DNA of 64,000 bases from Kineosporia rhizophila (GTDB lineage: Bacteria > Actinomycetota > Actinomycetes > Actinomycetales > Kineosporiaceae). Numbering within the stretch: position 1 is the stretch's first letter; the number at the start of each line of letters is the position of its first letter. The stretch covers positions 496,001-560,000 of the forward strand of contig NZ_JAJSOH010000002.1 in the NCBI RefSeq assembly GCF_021277265.1. The letters run 5' to 3'. Of the stretch, positions 16,761 through 26,040 are shown piece after piece. Below the pieces are notes generated by a model, which saw only the letters and a list, made by a program, of their open reading frames with translations, searched no databases and was not told the origin of the DNA. The position numbers and the translations under genes are program-made.

Positions 16761-17470
16761 CGTTCGATCAGCCGCACACACGGTCGCCCACCACCCGGCC
16801 GCTCGTACACTCGGTCGGCCGCCTGCTCGCTCGGCCGCCCCGTTCGGTCGGCCGCGCACTCAGGCGGCCCCACGCTCGGTTGGCCGCACTCTCGCTCAGC
16901 CGCCCAGCTCGCTCAGCCGCCCAGCTCGCTCAGCCGCCCAGCTCGGTCAGCCGCCCAGCTCGGTCAGCCGCACACTCGTGCGGGCCGCCTGCTCAGCCGC
17001 CCGCACATTCGATCGGCCGCCCGCGCACTCGGCCGCCCCCTCAGGCCCCCGCACCCTAGGTCGCCGCCGTGCTCTCGGTCGGCGGGACGTCGGTTGGCCG
17101 CACGTTTCGTCGGCCGGATGCTCAGTTGGCCGCATTCAGTCGGCCTCCCCCTCAGGCACCCGCACGTTCGATCAACCGCACACATGGTCGCCCACCACTC
17201 GGCAGCTCGCCCGCTCGGCAGCTCGGCCACTCGGCCACTCGCCCACTCGCCCACTCGCCAGCTCGACCGCTCGACCGCTCGACCGCTCGACAGCTCGACA
17301 GCTCGCCCACTCGGCAGCTCGGCAGCTCGGCAGCTCGGCACTCGGCAGCTCGCCCATTCGGCAGCTCACCTACTCGGTCGGCCGCCTGCTCACTAGACCG
17401 CCCCCTCAGACGCCTGCGCGTTCGATCGGCCGCAGGGCACGCTCAGGCACCCGCACCCTAGGTCGCCGCT
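16761..17470. repeat. Gene-free block of nested tandem repeats (8 bp, 17 bp and ~403 bp periods)
   Basis: The whole 16695-17765 gap contains no credible gene. Three periods are visible. (1) A 17-base unit (CTCGCTCAGCCGCCCAG) is repeated five times at 16891-16975. (2) An 8-base unit, consensus G(G/C/A)C(C/A)(A/G)CTC, is repeated about 22 times at 17201-17375 with one 7-base copy. (3) A segment of about 403 bases is duplicated: a 40-base stretch at 16759-16798 recurs near 17163-17202 with three mismatches, and CCCGCACCCTAGGTCGCCGC at 17048 recurs exactly at 17450. Long open frames cross the block on both strands but give only low-complexity peptides. Confidence 0.8.
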
Positions 17471-17765
17471 GTTCGCCGCACTGCCTTGATCGGCCGACCC
17501 CCGATCGCCCACTGCCTGCCAGGGCCACCCGAACCCGCCGGCCGCAGCACATCCCGACCAGACCGATCCAACAGGCTCACCGGCACAGTCCCGTTCAAGG
17601 GCATGGTGGTAAGTCGCTGCCGTAGCGAGGAGGTGCCGGTGGTCGTCTGGCAAGCCGTTCGGAAGCCCGCGTAGCGGTGTTGTTCTACGCGTCCTCCCGA
17701 ACGGCGCAGTCCAGACGGCCACCGGGTGCCCCGCAGTTGGCATGGGCTCACGGAACATGACCTAG

Positions 17766-19166
17766 CTAGTAGCCGACGCTCTTCAGCGCGTGGCTGATCT
17801 CCTTCTCCCGGAAACCTTCGTAGTCCAGCTGGGTGCGCAGTTCGTCGCGTGAGAAGGACGTCAGCTCGAGGTAGCTCGCGGCGGATTCGGCGGCCTCCTT
17901 GTTCCACAGCTTTGCACTGCCCACCTGATCGATCGCGAAACCGGTCTGCCCGGCTGTGAATCCCTCGAACTTGAGCTGCTTGGCCAGGCCCTTCTCGGAG
18001 AATGCGCCGGTCTCGAGATAGCTTTCGGCCGACTCCGCGGCTTCGTCGTTCCACAGTCCGGGGCTTCCGGTCTCGGCTACGGCGAACTTGGCCTCCTTGG
18101 CCGAGTAGCCCTCGAACTTGAGCTGCTTGATCAGGCCCTTCTTCGAGAAGGCGCCCGTGTCCAGGTAGCTTTCGGCCGATCCGACGGCGTTCTGCTGGCC
18201 GAGGCTCCATCGGGACTGCTCGGATTCTTCGGCGTCCTTCTGTTCGACGGTCGGCTCGTCGGAATCCTTGGGCTTCGATTTCTCAGCTGAGTCCGGGGCT
18301 CCGGCCGAAGCGGCGCCTGACTTGGAGGCGGCCGCGTCGTCACCGTCGCCCGAATCTGGCGTGGAGAGGGCGATCACGGTGCACACGACCGCGAAGACCC
18401 CCGGGAACAGGAACCGCTTCTTCTGGTACCAGGATCGCTTGTTCGGTGGGCGGGGAGGATTCTGCTGGGGCGGCGTGTAAGGGGCACCCTGCGCCTGCCC
18501 CCAAGGTTGTGGGTAGCCGCCCGGTTGATGGTCGGGCTGGTGGCTTGGTTGATGGCCCGGTGGATAGGCCGCCTGCTGGTAGCCGGGCTGCGGATATGAG
18601 GACTGTCGGTATCCAGCCGCCTGTCCGTAGCCAGACCCCGAGCCCTCGGGCTGAGCGTTATGGGGCTGCCGGTACCCGGTCTGCGGAGCAATGAACTGCC
18701 TGTAGCCGCCCGGCCCGTATCCACGTTGCGACCCGTCGGGCTGCACATCATCGGGCCGCCCGTAACCAGACTCCGAGCCGCCGGGCGTGTTATCGACCCG
18801 GGAATCAGGCTCCCATCCGGGCCGTTCGGCTGCCGGGATCGAGGCCCGGTCATCGGACTGCTGATAGTAAGACGGCCGGTAACCGGACTCCTGAGCATCA
18901 GGCTGTCCGTAGTGCGGCTCCGGGTATCCATTGGGCGGCTCATAGTCGGACCGGTAGTCAGGCTCCGAGTCGGGCCGCCCGTAACCCCATTCGTCATCGC
19001 GAGGCTGTTCATAGCCGGACTGCCCGTACTGAGCCCCCGCCGGCGGCACAGCATTCCCCTGCTTGTAGACCGCCTGGCGCTCCTGCTCATTGGGGCCGCC
19101 GTACCATTGACCAGGCGGCCGTTGCTGGTTCCGGTCGTCACCTGGGCGTGGGTTGGCATGCTTCAC
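17766..19166 (-). CDS. Tyr/Gln/Pro-rich membrane protein with three C-terminal Ltp repeats
   Basis: A 466-residue protein. Residues 1-245 are low complexity, with repeated GY(G/R)QP-like units, probably disordered in the cytosol. Residues 246-251 are basic, 252-268 form one transmembrane helix, and 270-320 are an acidic Ser/Lys/Glu linker. Three copies of the Ltp helix-turn-helix repeat follow at about 322-367, 374-418 and 424-466, each with ESYL-(D/E)TGAFS-(K/E)KGL-xKQL-FEG-like residues. The same repeat occurs in the Ltp lipoprotein of Streptococcus thermophilus phage TP-J34, which blocks phage DNA injection. There is no lipobox here; the helix replaces it. Role in phage resistance is inference. 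Confidence 0.75.
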   Translation of the reverse strand: MKHANPRPGDDRNQQRPPGQWYGGPNEQERQAVYKQGNAVPPAGAQYGQSGYEQPRDDEWGYGRPDSEPDYRSDYEPPNGYPEPHYGQPDAQESGYRPSYYQQSDDRASIPAAERPGWEPDSRVDNTPGGSESGYGRPDDVQPDGSQRGYGPGGYRQFIAPQTGYRQPHNAQPEGSGSGYGQAAGYRQSSYPQPGYQQAAYPPGHQPSHQPDHQPGGYPQPWGQAQGAPYTPPQQNPPRPPNKRSWYQKKRFLFPGVFAVVCTVIALSTPDSGDGDDAAASKSGAASAGAPDSAEKSKPKDSDEPTVEQKDAEESEQSRWSLGQQNAVGSAESYLDTGAFSKKGLIKQLKFEGYSAKEAKFAVAETGSPGLWNDEAAESAESYLETGAFSEKGLAKQLKFEGFTAGQTGFAIDQVGSAKLWNKEAAESAASYLELTSFSRDELRTQLDYEGFREKEISHALKSVGY

Positions 19167-19294
19167 GGCGACCCCTCGAGGGAATTCTCAAAAGTGATGT
19201 CTCTTCGCCATCGCCGCGTCCACCCCCAGTGCTACACCGGTCACAGCTTTCATCCGTTCAGCGCGTAACACATTGGCCGTTCGGATGAATGCGC

Positions 19295-20203
19295 CTACAA
19301 CGAACCCCAGTCCTTCGACACCCGCAGCAGGTGCTCGCGCACGGCCGCCAGGGGTTGCTGCGTCTCCTCGCCGGCCCGCCAGGCCAGATAGCCGGTGTTC
19401 AGGGGCAGCTCTTCTCCGCGATGCAGCATCTGGATGCTTCCGGCCTCCAGCGCCGGCCGGGCGATGTACCGGGGCAAGACGCTGATTCCCACGCCGGCCG
19501 CGACCGCCGCCAGCACGGCCCGAAGGTCCGGCACGGTGAGGGCGACGCGGTTGGGCGGACGCTGGCCGAAAAGGGTTCGCCAGTAACGCCGCACGATCGG
19601 CAGATCGTCTGCGTAGGCGACCAGGGGCAGGTGGGCCAGGGCGGCCACGGGGCGGGTCTGCAGTTCGGCCGGGTCGATCGACCGGGCCTGGGAGGCCGTG
19701 CCCACCAGCAGGAACTCCTCGTCGAAGAGCGGGACGGCGGCGAGGCCGGGCCGCTTGGGCCGGACGGCCGAGACCACGAGGTCCAGTTCCTGTTCGGCCA
19801 GGGCGGTGAGCAGGTGCTCGGCCTGCCCGAGGGTGATGTGCACCTGCAGACCGGCGCCGAGCAGCGGAGCCAAGGAGGGCAGGACCCGTAGAGCCATGAT
19901 CTCGGCCGGGCCGCCCAGGCGAAGCGACCCGACGACCTCGGACGGCTCGACGGCCTCGGGGCGCAGGACTTCGCGTAGACGCCCGAGGGGTTCACCCACC
20001 TGCGCGGCCAGGCGCTCGGCGGAGGCGGTGGGCCGGGTGCCGCGGCGGGACCGTTCGAACAGTTTCAGCCCGAGCCGGGTCTCCAGCCGGGCGATGCGAT
20101 CGGTCAGCGCGGGCTGGGAGACCCCCAGGTCGGCGGCCGCCGCGGTGATCGAGCCGCGCTGGTAGACGCGCATGAAGGCTTCGAGCAAGTCAAGCTCCTG
20201 CAT
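19295..20203 (-). CDS. LysR-family transcriptional regulator
   Basis: A 302-residue LysR regulator. The winged helix-turn-helix is at about 1-60 (QRGSITAAAADLGVSQPALTDRIARLE), and the periplasmic-binding-like effector domain follows from about 88. The ATG at 20203 is chosen because TATGCT lies exactly seven bases upstream on the minus strand, as in a leaderless message; an ATG at 20215 would add four residues. It is divergent from the DJ-1/nitroreductase fusion and is the likely regulator of that gene. Confidence 0.9.
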   Translation of the reverse strand: MQELDLLEAFMRVYQRGSITAAAADLGVSQPALTDRIARLETRLGLKLFERSRRGTRPTASAERLAAQVGEPLGRLREVLRPEAVEPSEVVGSLRLGGPAEIMALRVLPSLAPLLGAGLQVHITLGQAEHLLTALAEQELDLVVSAVRPKRPGLAAVPLFDEEFLLVGTASQARSIDPAELQTRPVAALAHLPLVAYADDLPIVRRYWRTLFGQRPPNRVALTVPDLRAVLAAVAAGVGISVLPRYIARPALEAGSIQMLHRGEELPLNTGYLAWRAGEETQQPLAAVREHLLRVSKDWGSL

Positions 20204-20314
20204 ACCGCCAAGCATAGAAAAGCTGATGACCCGCCCGGATGATCACGGGGCGCCGTGAGCCTTGTCCCGGTACGAATGACCCAGACCCACCGACGACGAA
20301 GGAGCACCGCAACC

Positions 20315-21439
20315 GTGGCCAAGATTCTGATGGTCCTCAGCGCGGCCGACAGCCTGACGCTGGCCGACGGCACCGCCCACCCGACCGGCTACTGGGCCGA
20401 GGAGGTGGCGCGCTCGCACCAGGTGCTCACCGAGGCCGGCATCGCGGTGGACATCGCCACGCCGGGCGGTCAGGCGCCGACGGTCGACCCGGTGAGCCTG
20501 GACGAGCGAGGCGGGGTGAGCGAGCAGGACGCGGCGGAGTACCGGAAGTACCTGGCGGCGCTGGATCTTGACCAGCCGAAGGACCTGGCCCGGGTCTCCG
20601 GCCCCGACTACGACGGGGTGTACCTGCCCGGCGGCCACGCGCCGATGACCGATCTGGCCGACAACGCCGACCTGCGCCGCATCCTCGGCCGGGCCCTGCG
20701 CAAGGACCAGGTGGTGGCGACGCTGTGCCACGGTGCGGCCGGGTTGCTCAGCCTGCCCGCCGAGGACCTGAGCGAGCGCCGGATCACCGCCTTCACCGAC
20801 GAGGAGGAGAACCAGGGCGGCCTGGGCGAGAGGTCCCCGTGGTTCCTGGCCGGCCGACTGGCCGAGCGTGGGGCCGCTCTGGAGACCGGGGCGGCCTGGA
20901 GCGACACCGTGGTGGTAGACGGAAAACTGATCACTGGGCAGAACCCGGCCTCCAGCGCGAGCACCGCCCAGGCCGTGGTCGAGGCGCTGAAGGACATCCC
21001 GAACGGCACTGCCCGCGATCTGCACGGCCCCGCGCACATCCAGCGCTACCGCCAGACCAAGGGCGAAGACGGCTACTTCTGGCGCTACGGCACCGAGATC
21101 CTGCTGCTGGACACGATCGGCAACAAGTCCGGCGAACCGCGCACGCACGCGCTGATCTTCCGCAAGTTCGGCGACGCGTACCTGGTGGTCGCCTCCAACG
21201 GCGGCACCGACGCCCCGCCCGCGTGGTTCCTCAACCTGCAGGCGCGGCCCGACGTCCGGATCCAGGTGAAGGACAAGCTGATCCCGGTCCGCGCCCGGGT
21301 GGCCACGGCCGAGGAGAAGCCCGCGATGTGGGCCGAGATGACCGACGCCTGGCCGGACTACGACGACTACCAGGCCCGCACCGACCGTGAGATCCCGGTC
21401 GTGGTGCTGGAGCCCACGGGCGAGGCCGAGCCGGCCTGA
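20315..21439 (+). CDS. DJ-1/PfpI (Hsp31-like) domain fused to a deazaflavin-dependent nitroreductase domain
   Basis: A 374-residue two-domain protein. Residues 1-230 form a DJ-1/PfpI class I glutamine-amidotransferase fold: nucleophile elbow ATLCHGAAG with C138, YLPGGHAP at 103-110, and a Glu pair at 29-30. Such domains act as glyoxalase III or deglycase-type enzymes. Residues 236-367 match the F420/flavin-binding nitroreductase family (Ddn/PF04075): LLLDTIGNKSGEPRTHALI, then YLVVASNGG and PAWFLNLQA. Both halves look complete. GTG at 20315 has GAAGGAG ten bases upstream. A combined role in detoxifying reactive carbonyl or nitro compounds is inference. A terminator follows. Confidence 0.82.
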   Translation: MAKILMVLSAADSLTLADGTAHPTGYWAEEVARSHQVLTEAGIAVDIATPGGQAPTVDPVSLDERGGVSEQDAAEYRKYLAALDLDQPKDLARVSGPDYDGVYLPGGHAPMTDLADNADLRRILGRALRKDQVVATLCHGAAGLLSLPAEDLSERRITAFTDEEENQGGLGERSPWFLAGRLAERGAALETGAAWSDTVVVDGKLITGQNPASSASTAQAVVEALKDIPNGTARDLHGPAHIQRYRQTKGEDGYFWRYGTEILLLDTIGNKSGEPRTHALIFRKFGDAYLVVASNGGTDAPPAWFLNLQARPDVRIQVKDKLIPVRARVATAEEKPAMWAEMTDAWPDYDDYQARTDREIPVVVLEPTGEAEPA

Positions 21440-21507
21440 CCCGAACCCATCTGAGACGCAAGGCGAACCGACGCGCCGTCGGTGCCCAAGAGCGTCTTCA
21501 AACAAGG

Positions 21508-21553
21508 GACGCCCGTGGTGGCCACCCACACCAAGGTGGCCACCCCGGGTGTC
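21508..21553. terminator. Terminator between the fusion gene and fdhA
   Basis: A 19-base-pair stem with one G-U pair and one mismatch closes an 8-base loop; each arm contains the decamer GGTGGCCACC. The hairpin lies between convergent genes and can act both ways. Confidence 0.75.
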
Positions 21554-21560
21554 TGGGTTC

Positions 21561-22775
21561 TCAGGCGACCATGCCGTGCGGGTCGATCACGAACTTCTTC
21601 GCCGCCCCCTGGTCGAAATCGGCGTAGCCCTGCGGGGCTTCGTCGAGCGAGATGACGGTGGCGTTGACCGCCTTGGCGATCTGCACGCGGTCGTTCAGGA
21701 TCGCCTGCATCAGCCCGTAGTTGTACTTCATCACCGGGCACTGACCGGTGACGAACGAGAGCGACTTGGCCCAGCCGGTACCGAGACTCAGCGACAACGA
21801 GCCGACTTTCGCCGCCTCGTCGATACCACCCGGATCGCCGGTGACGTAGAGCCCGGGGATGCCCAGCGCGCCGCCGGCTGCGGTGATCTCCATCAGTGAG
21901 TTCAGCACCGTGGCCGGAGCTTCCTGAGCGGCGCCCTCGCCGTGCCCTCGAGCCTCGAAACCGACTGCGTCCACTCCGCAGTCGACCTCCGGCACCCCGA
22001 GGATCTGCAGAATCTGCTCCTTCGGGTCGCCCTTGGACACGTCGACCACTTCGCAGCCGAAACTCTTCGCCTGCGCCAGCCTTTCGGGCACCAGATCACC
22101 CACGATGACCACCGCGGCACCGAGCAACTGGGCTCCGGCCGCCGCCGCCAGACCGACCGGACCGGCCCCCGCGACGTACACCGTGGAGCCCGGTTTCACG
22201 CCCGCCGAGACCGCCCCGTGGAAACCGGTGGGGAAGATGTCGGACAGCATGGTGAGGTCGGTGAGCTTGGCCAGCGCCTGGTCCTTGTCGGGGAACCGCA
22301 GAAGGTTGAAGTCGGCGTACGGCACCATCACGTACTCGGCCTGACCACCGACCCAGCCGCCCATGTCCACGTACCCGTAGGCGGCACCGGGCCGGGCCGG
22401 GTTCACCGTGAGGCAGATCCCGGTCTTGCCCTCCTTGCAGTTGCGGCACCGGCCGCAGGCGATGTTGAACGGCACCGAGCACAGGTCGCCGACCTTCACG
22501 AACTCCACGTCGGAGCCGACTTCCACGACCTCACCGAGGATCTCGTGGCCGAGCACGAGATTCGCCGGGGCGGTGGTGCGGCCGCGGACCATGTGCTGGT
22601 CGCTGCCGCAGATGTTGGTGGTGGCGACCTTGAGAATGACGCCGTGGTTGCACTTCCGGCCGATGTTGTCCGGATGCACCCCCGGCCCGTCCTGCAGTTC
22701 CAGCTTGGGGTAACTGATCTCCTGGACCTCGACCTGGCCGGGGCCCATGTACGCAACGCCTCTGTTGCCTGCCAT
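21561..22775 (-). CDS. fdhA: Glutathione-independent formaldehyde dehydrogenase (zinc alcohol dehydrogenase family)
   Basis: A 404-residue zinc MDR dehydrogenase. The catalytic zinc ligands are C56 (NICGSDQH) and H76/E77 (LGHEILGEVV); the structural-zinc cysteines are in ACGRCRNCKEGKTGIC; the NAD site is GAGPVGLAAAAGA. The 'SDQHMVRGRTT' and 'FPTGFHGAVSAGV' segments mark the Pseudomonas-type FdhA, which oxidises formaldehyde to formate with tightly bound NAD and no thiol cofactor. It would complement mycothiol-dependent routes. No regulator is adjacent on this strand. The ATG at 22775 has AGAGG ten bases upstream. Confidence 0.9.
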   Translation of the reverse strand: MAGNRGVAYMGPGQVEVQEISYPKLELQDGPGVHPDNIGRKCNHGVILKVATTNICGSDQHMVRGRTTAPANLVLGHEILGEVVEVGSDVEFVKVGDLCSVPFNIACGRCRNCKEGKTGICLTVNPARPGAAYGYVDMGGWVGGQAEYVMVPYADFNLLRFPDKDQALAKLTDLTMLSDIFPTGFHGAVSAGVKPGSTVYVAGAGPVGLAAAAGAQLLGAAVVIVGDLVPERLAQAKSFGCEVVDVSKGDPKEQILQILGVPEVDCGVDAVGFEARGHGEGAAQEAPATVLNSLMEITAAGGALGIPGLYVTGDPGGIDEAAKVGSLSLSLGTGWAKSLSFVTGQCPVMKYNYGLMQAILNDRVQIAKAVNATVISLDEAPQGYADFDQGAAKKFVIDPHGMVA

Positions 22776-22866
22776 CAGCGATCAACCTCTTTGTCGAACG
22801 ACGGCGACGGATCAGCCCATCAGAACACGTCGGACGAACCGGGCATAGACCGCTGCGGCAGGCGAT

Positions 22867-22900
22867 CCGCAGACCCTCTCCGATCGGAGAGGGTCTGCGG
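22867..22900. terminator. 34-base perfect palindrome, terminator of ispH
   Basis: CCGCAGACCCTCTCCGA and its exact complement meet without a spacer at 22883/22884. It lies 17 bases after the ispH stop, in the gap before fdhA, both on the minus strand, so it should end ispH transcripts. Confidence 0.8.
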
Positions 22901-22916
22901 GCCGGCTACGAAAAGC

Positions 22917-23945
22917 TCAGGCCTTCTTGGCCGCGGCCGCGGCCTTCATGTCCCGGCGGATCTCCTTCGGCAGCGAGAACAGCAGGTCCTCGTGGGCGGT
23001 GACGACCTCTTCGGTCTCGCCGTAGCCGCGCTCGGCCAGCCAGGCCAGCACGTCCTGCACCAGGATCTCCGGCACCGAGGCACCCGAGGTGACGCCGACC
23101 GTGGTGACGCCCTCCAGCCAGGCCTCGTCGATCTCGGCGGCGTAGTCGACCCGGTAGGAGGACTTCGCGCCGTACTCCAGCGCGACCTCGACCAGGCGCA
23201 CCGAGTTCGAGGAGTTCTGCGAGCCCACCACGATCACCAGATCTGCCTGCGGGGCGATCTTCTTGACCGCGACCTGACGGTTCTGGGTGGCGTAGCAGAT
23301 GTCGTCGCTCGGCGGGTTCTGCAGGGTCGGGAACTTCTCCCGCAGCCGGCGCACCGTCTCCATCGTCTCGTCGACCGACAGCGTGGTCTGGGAGATCCAG
23401 ACCACCTTGTCCGGGTCGCGGACCACGACATTGTCCACGTCGTCGGGGCTGTTCACGATCTGGATGTGCTCGGGCGCCTCACCCGCGGTGCCCTCGACCT
23501 CCTCGTGACCGGTGTGGCCGATCAGCAGGATGTCGTAGTCGCTGCTGGCGAAGCGCACGGCTTCCTTGTGCACCTTGGTGACCAGCGGGCAGGTCGCGTC
23601 GATGGTCTTCAGTTGGCGGCGGTCGGCGGCGGCGACCACCGCGGGCGACACCCCGTGGGCCGAGAAGACGACGATGGCGCCCTCGGGCACGTCTTCGGTC
23701 TCGTTCACGAAGATCGCGCCGCGGGCCTCGAGCGAGGTGACCACGTGCCGGTTGTGCACGATCTCCTTGCGCACGTAGACCGGGGCGCCGTGCACCTCCA
23801 GCGCCTTCTCGACCGCCAGCACCGCCCGGTCGACCCCGGCGCAGTAGCCGCGCGGGGAGGCCAGCAGCACACGCTTGGTGCCCTCGCTGCCGACAGGGGA
23901 GGTGGGGGCCGTGGAGGCAGTGCTCGATGCGGTCACGTCGTCCAT
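22917..23945 (-). CDS. ispH: 4-hydroxy-3-methylbut-2-enyl diphosphate reductase
   Basis: A 342-residue iron-sulfur enzyme for the last step of the MEP isoprenoid pathway, making IPP and DMAPP. The three cluster cysteines are C35 ([11 protein letters not shown]), C119 (DATCPLV) and C217 ([10 protein letters not shown]). The substrate-binding motifs VFSAHGVSP and SSNSVRL are present. The gene is divergent from xseA with only 36 bases between starts, as in other actinobacteria. The N-terminal 20 residues, rich in Ala, Thr and Ser, are poorly conserved. An Ala/Lys-rich tail ends the protein. Confidence 0.96.
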   Translation of the reverse strand: MDDVTASSTASTAPTSPVGSEGTKRVLLASPRGYCAGVDRAVLAVEKALEVHGAPVYVRKEIVHNRHVVTSLEARGAIFVNETEDVPEGAIVVFSAHGVSPAVVAAADRRQLKTIDATCPLVTKVHKEAVRFASSDYDILLIGHTGHEEVEGTAGEAPEHIQIVNSPDDVDNVVVRDPDKVVWISQTTLSVDETMETVRRLREKFPTLQNPPSDDICYATQNRQVAVKKIAPQADLVIVVGSQNSSNSVRLVEVALEYGAKSSYRVDYAAEIDEAWLEGVTTVGVTSGASVPEILVQDVLAWLAERGYGETEEVVTAHEDLLFSLPKEIRRDMKAAAAAKKA

Positions 23946-23981
23946 GGTAAGTGCGCTGGCCGGGGCCGATAGCGTGGGTGG

Positions 23982-25220
23982 GTGAGCAGTACGCCCCGGA
24001 AGATCCCGGCCACAGCGGGTGAGACGAGCGCCGAACAGCCCTGGCCCGTGCGGCTGCTGTCGGCCAAGCTCACCGACTACATCGCCCGGGCGCCGGGGGT
24101 CTGGGTCGAGGGGCAGGTGGTGCAGCTCACGCGCAGACCGGGGCAGAGCACCTGCTATCTCACCCTGCGCGATCCGGACGTGGACCTGTCGTTCAACGTG
24201 AGCACCCACGTGCGGGTGCTGGACGCGCTGCCCACCCCGTTGCAGGACGGCTCCCGGGTCGTCCTGCACGCCCGTGCCCAGCTGTTCCCGCGCCGCGGTT
24301 CGCTGAGCCTCTTCGCCGACCAGATCCGCCCGGTCGGAGTCGGTGAACTGCTGGCCCAGCTGGAGAACCTGCGCCGGGTACTGGCCGCCGAAGGACTGTT
24401 CGCGGCCGCCCGCAAGCGCCCCCTGCCGTTCCTGCCCACGGTGGTCGGGCTGGTCTGCGGGCGGGCCTCGGCGGCGGAGCGCGACGTGGTGGAGAACGCC
24501 CGGCGGCGCTGGCCGGCCGTGCGGTTCGAGATCCGGCCGGTGGCGGTGCAGGGGCCGAAGGCGGTGGAGGACGTGGTGGGTGCGTTGCGCTCGCTGGACG
24601 CCCTCGAAGAGGTGGACGTGATCGTCGTCGCCCGGGGTGGTGGCTCGGTCGAGGACCTGCTGCCGTTCAGCAACGAGGGCCTGCTGCGGGTGGTCTCGGC
24701 CTGCCGCACCCCGATCGTCAGCGCGATCGGGCACGAGGTGGACAAGCCGCTGCTCGACCTGGTGGCCGACTGGGCCGCCTCGACCCCGACCGACGCGGGC
24801 AAGCGGATCGTGCCCGACGTGGCGGCCGAACTGGAGGGCGTCGCCCAGCTGCGCCGCCGGGCCTCTCAGTCTTTGAGGACCAGGGTGGCCAGGGAGGTCG
24901 AGTCGGTGGCGGCTCTGCGGTCGCGGCCGGTGATGGCCGACCCGCACCGCCTGCTGAACGCCCAGTCCGACCTGGTCGCCGTTCAGCGGGAGCGGGCCGC
25001 GCGGGCCCTGGGCAACCGCCTCTCGCACGCCCGGCAGGACGTGGACCACCTGCGCCAACGGGTGCGCGCGTTGTCGCCGCTGGCCACCATGGAACGCGGG
25101 TACGCCGTGGTCCAGCGGGCCGACGGCCAGGTGGTGCGCTCGCCCGCCGAGGTGTCGGCCGGTGAGTCGTTGCGGCTGCGGGTGCACGCCGGCGAGATCG
25201 CGGCCCGGGTCACCGAGTAG
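23982..25220 (+). CDS. xseA: Exodeoxyribonuclease VII large subunit
   Basis: A 412-residue protein. An OB-fold domain (about 20-110, WVEGQVVQL ... CYLTLRDP) precedes the catalytic domain with [20 protein letters not shown] and [17 protein letters not shown], then a coiled-coil region (about 270-360) and the C-terminal [13 protein letters not shown] domain. With XseB it degrades single-stranded DNA from both ends. TAGCGT at 23970-23975, six bases before the GTG, points to a leaderless message. xseB follows after 61 bases with its own start signal. Confidence 0.95.
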   Translation: MSSTPRKIPATAGETSAEQPWPVRLLSAKLTDYIARAPGVWVEGQVVQLTRRPGQSTCYLTLRDPDVDLSFNVSTHVRVLDALPTPLQDGSRVVLHARAQLFPRRGSLSLFADQIRPVGVGELLAQLENLRRVLAAEGLFAAARKRPLPFLPTVVGLVCGRASAAERDVVENARRRWPAVRFEIRPVAVQGPKAVEDVVGALRSLDALEEVDVIVVARGGGSVEDLLPFSNEGLLRVVSACRTPIVSAIGHEVDKPLLDLVADWAASTPTDAGKRIVPDVAAELEGVAQLRRRASQSLRTRVAREVESVAALRSRPVMADPHRLLNAQSDLVAVQRERAARALGNRLSHARQDVDHLRQRVRALSPLATMERGYAVVQRADGQVVRSPAEVSAGESLRLRVHAGEIAARVTE

Positions 25221-25281
25221 GTGGCTGAGCAGAACGAACTATGGACGATTGTTGTCGGTGGGCGCGGATAGGCTCACAAAG

Positions 25282-25752
25282 GTGACCCCGCCTCGACAGA
25301 AGAAGACCGCGCCGGCCGACACCTCGGCAGACTCTGCCGAGCAGGCTGGTTCGCCGGGGGCGACTGCTGACTTCGAAGCGGACTCAGGAGCGGGCGCAGC
25401 GGATCCGGACGCGAGCGGGGCCGCGGCTGCCCCGGCTGCGGGGCCTGAAGCTGCGGGGGCTGGGGCGGCGGCTCAGCCTGATGCGGCCGAGCTTGAGGCG
25501 GTTGAGGCGGCTGATGCGGCAGCGGCCTTCAGGGCCGAGGCGGCTGCGCTCGACGCGGAGCTGGCGAAGCTCTCCTACGAAGAGGCGCGCGACGAACTGG
25601 TCGGGGTGGTGCGGCGGCTGGAGAGCGGCGCCGAGACCCTGGAAGGGTCGCTGGCCCTCTGGGAGCGCGGCGAGGCGCTGGCCCGGCGGTGCGAGACGTG
25701 GCTGGCGGGGGCCCAGGCGAAGCTGGACGCGCGACTGCCCGCCGACGGCTGA
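25282..25752 (+). CDS. xseB: Exodeoxyribonuclease VII small subunit with a long Ala-rich N-terminal extension
   Basis: A 156-residue protein whose last ~65 residues ([20 protein letters not shown] ... [18 protein letters not shown]) are the XseB two-helix domain, which binds XseA. The family is usually 70-90 residues; here an extra ~75-residue Ala/Glu/Asp/Gly-rich, probably disordered stretch precedes it. A downstream start is possible, but TAGGCT at 25269-25274, seven bases before the GTG at 25282, supports the long form as a leaderless product. Repeats follow the gene. Confidence 0.85.
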   Translation: MTPPRQKKTAPADTSADSAEQAGSPGATADFEADSGAGAADPDASGAAAAPAAGPEAAGAGAAAQPDAAELEAVEAADAAAAFRAEAAALDAELAKLSYEEARDELVGVVRRLESGAETLEGSLALWERGEALARRCETWLAGAQAKLDARLPADG

Positions 25753-25809
25753 CCCACCTCGGTCCGGAAGACCTCAGGCGGACCGCTTCTCCTCGTCCGA
25801 CCGACTCTG

Positions 25810-26040
25810 AGCGGGCCCACCCTTTCCGCCGACGCCCAATGTCCCACCGCTCCTGGCCGACGCTGAACGCCCCCGCACCCTGCGTCGACACCAAGCGGGC
25901 CTCACCCTTTCCGCCGACGCCCAATGTCCCACCGCTCCTGCCCGACGCTGAACGCCCCCGCACCCTGCGTCGACACCAAGCGGGCCCCACCTTCCCACCG
26001 ACGCCCCACGCCCCACTGCTGCCGGCCGACGCTGAGCCCC
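25810..26040. repeat. 84/85-base tandem repeat downstream of xseB
   Basis: Units begin at 25810 (84 bases), 25894 (85 bases) and 25979 (degenerate). The first two differ by one inserted T and one G/C change. Words such as GGCCGACG(C/G)(C/T) recur in decayed form up to about 26200. The gap 25753-26235 holds no credible gene; open frames through it give low-complexity peptides. The convergent neighbours are xseB and a pfkB-type kinase. Confidence 0.75.

Noticed and set aside
16695..17765. Long open frames on both strands through the repeat block after rmuC
   Set aside because: Their peptides are runs of Ser/Ala/Arg/Pro that mirror the DNA repeat; there are no start signals or recognisable domains, and all frames stay open because of high GC content.
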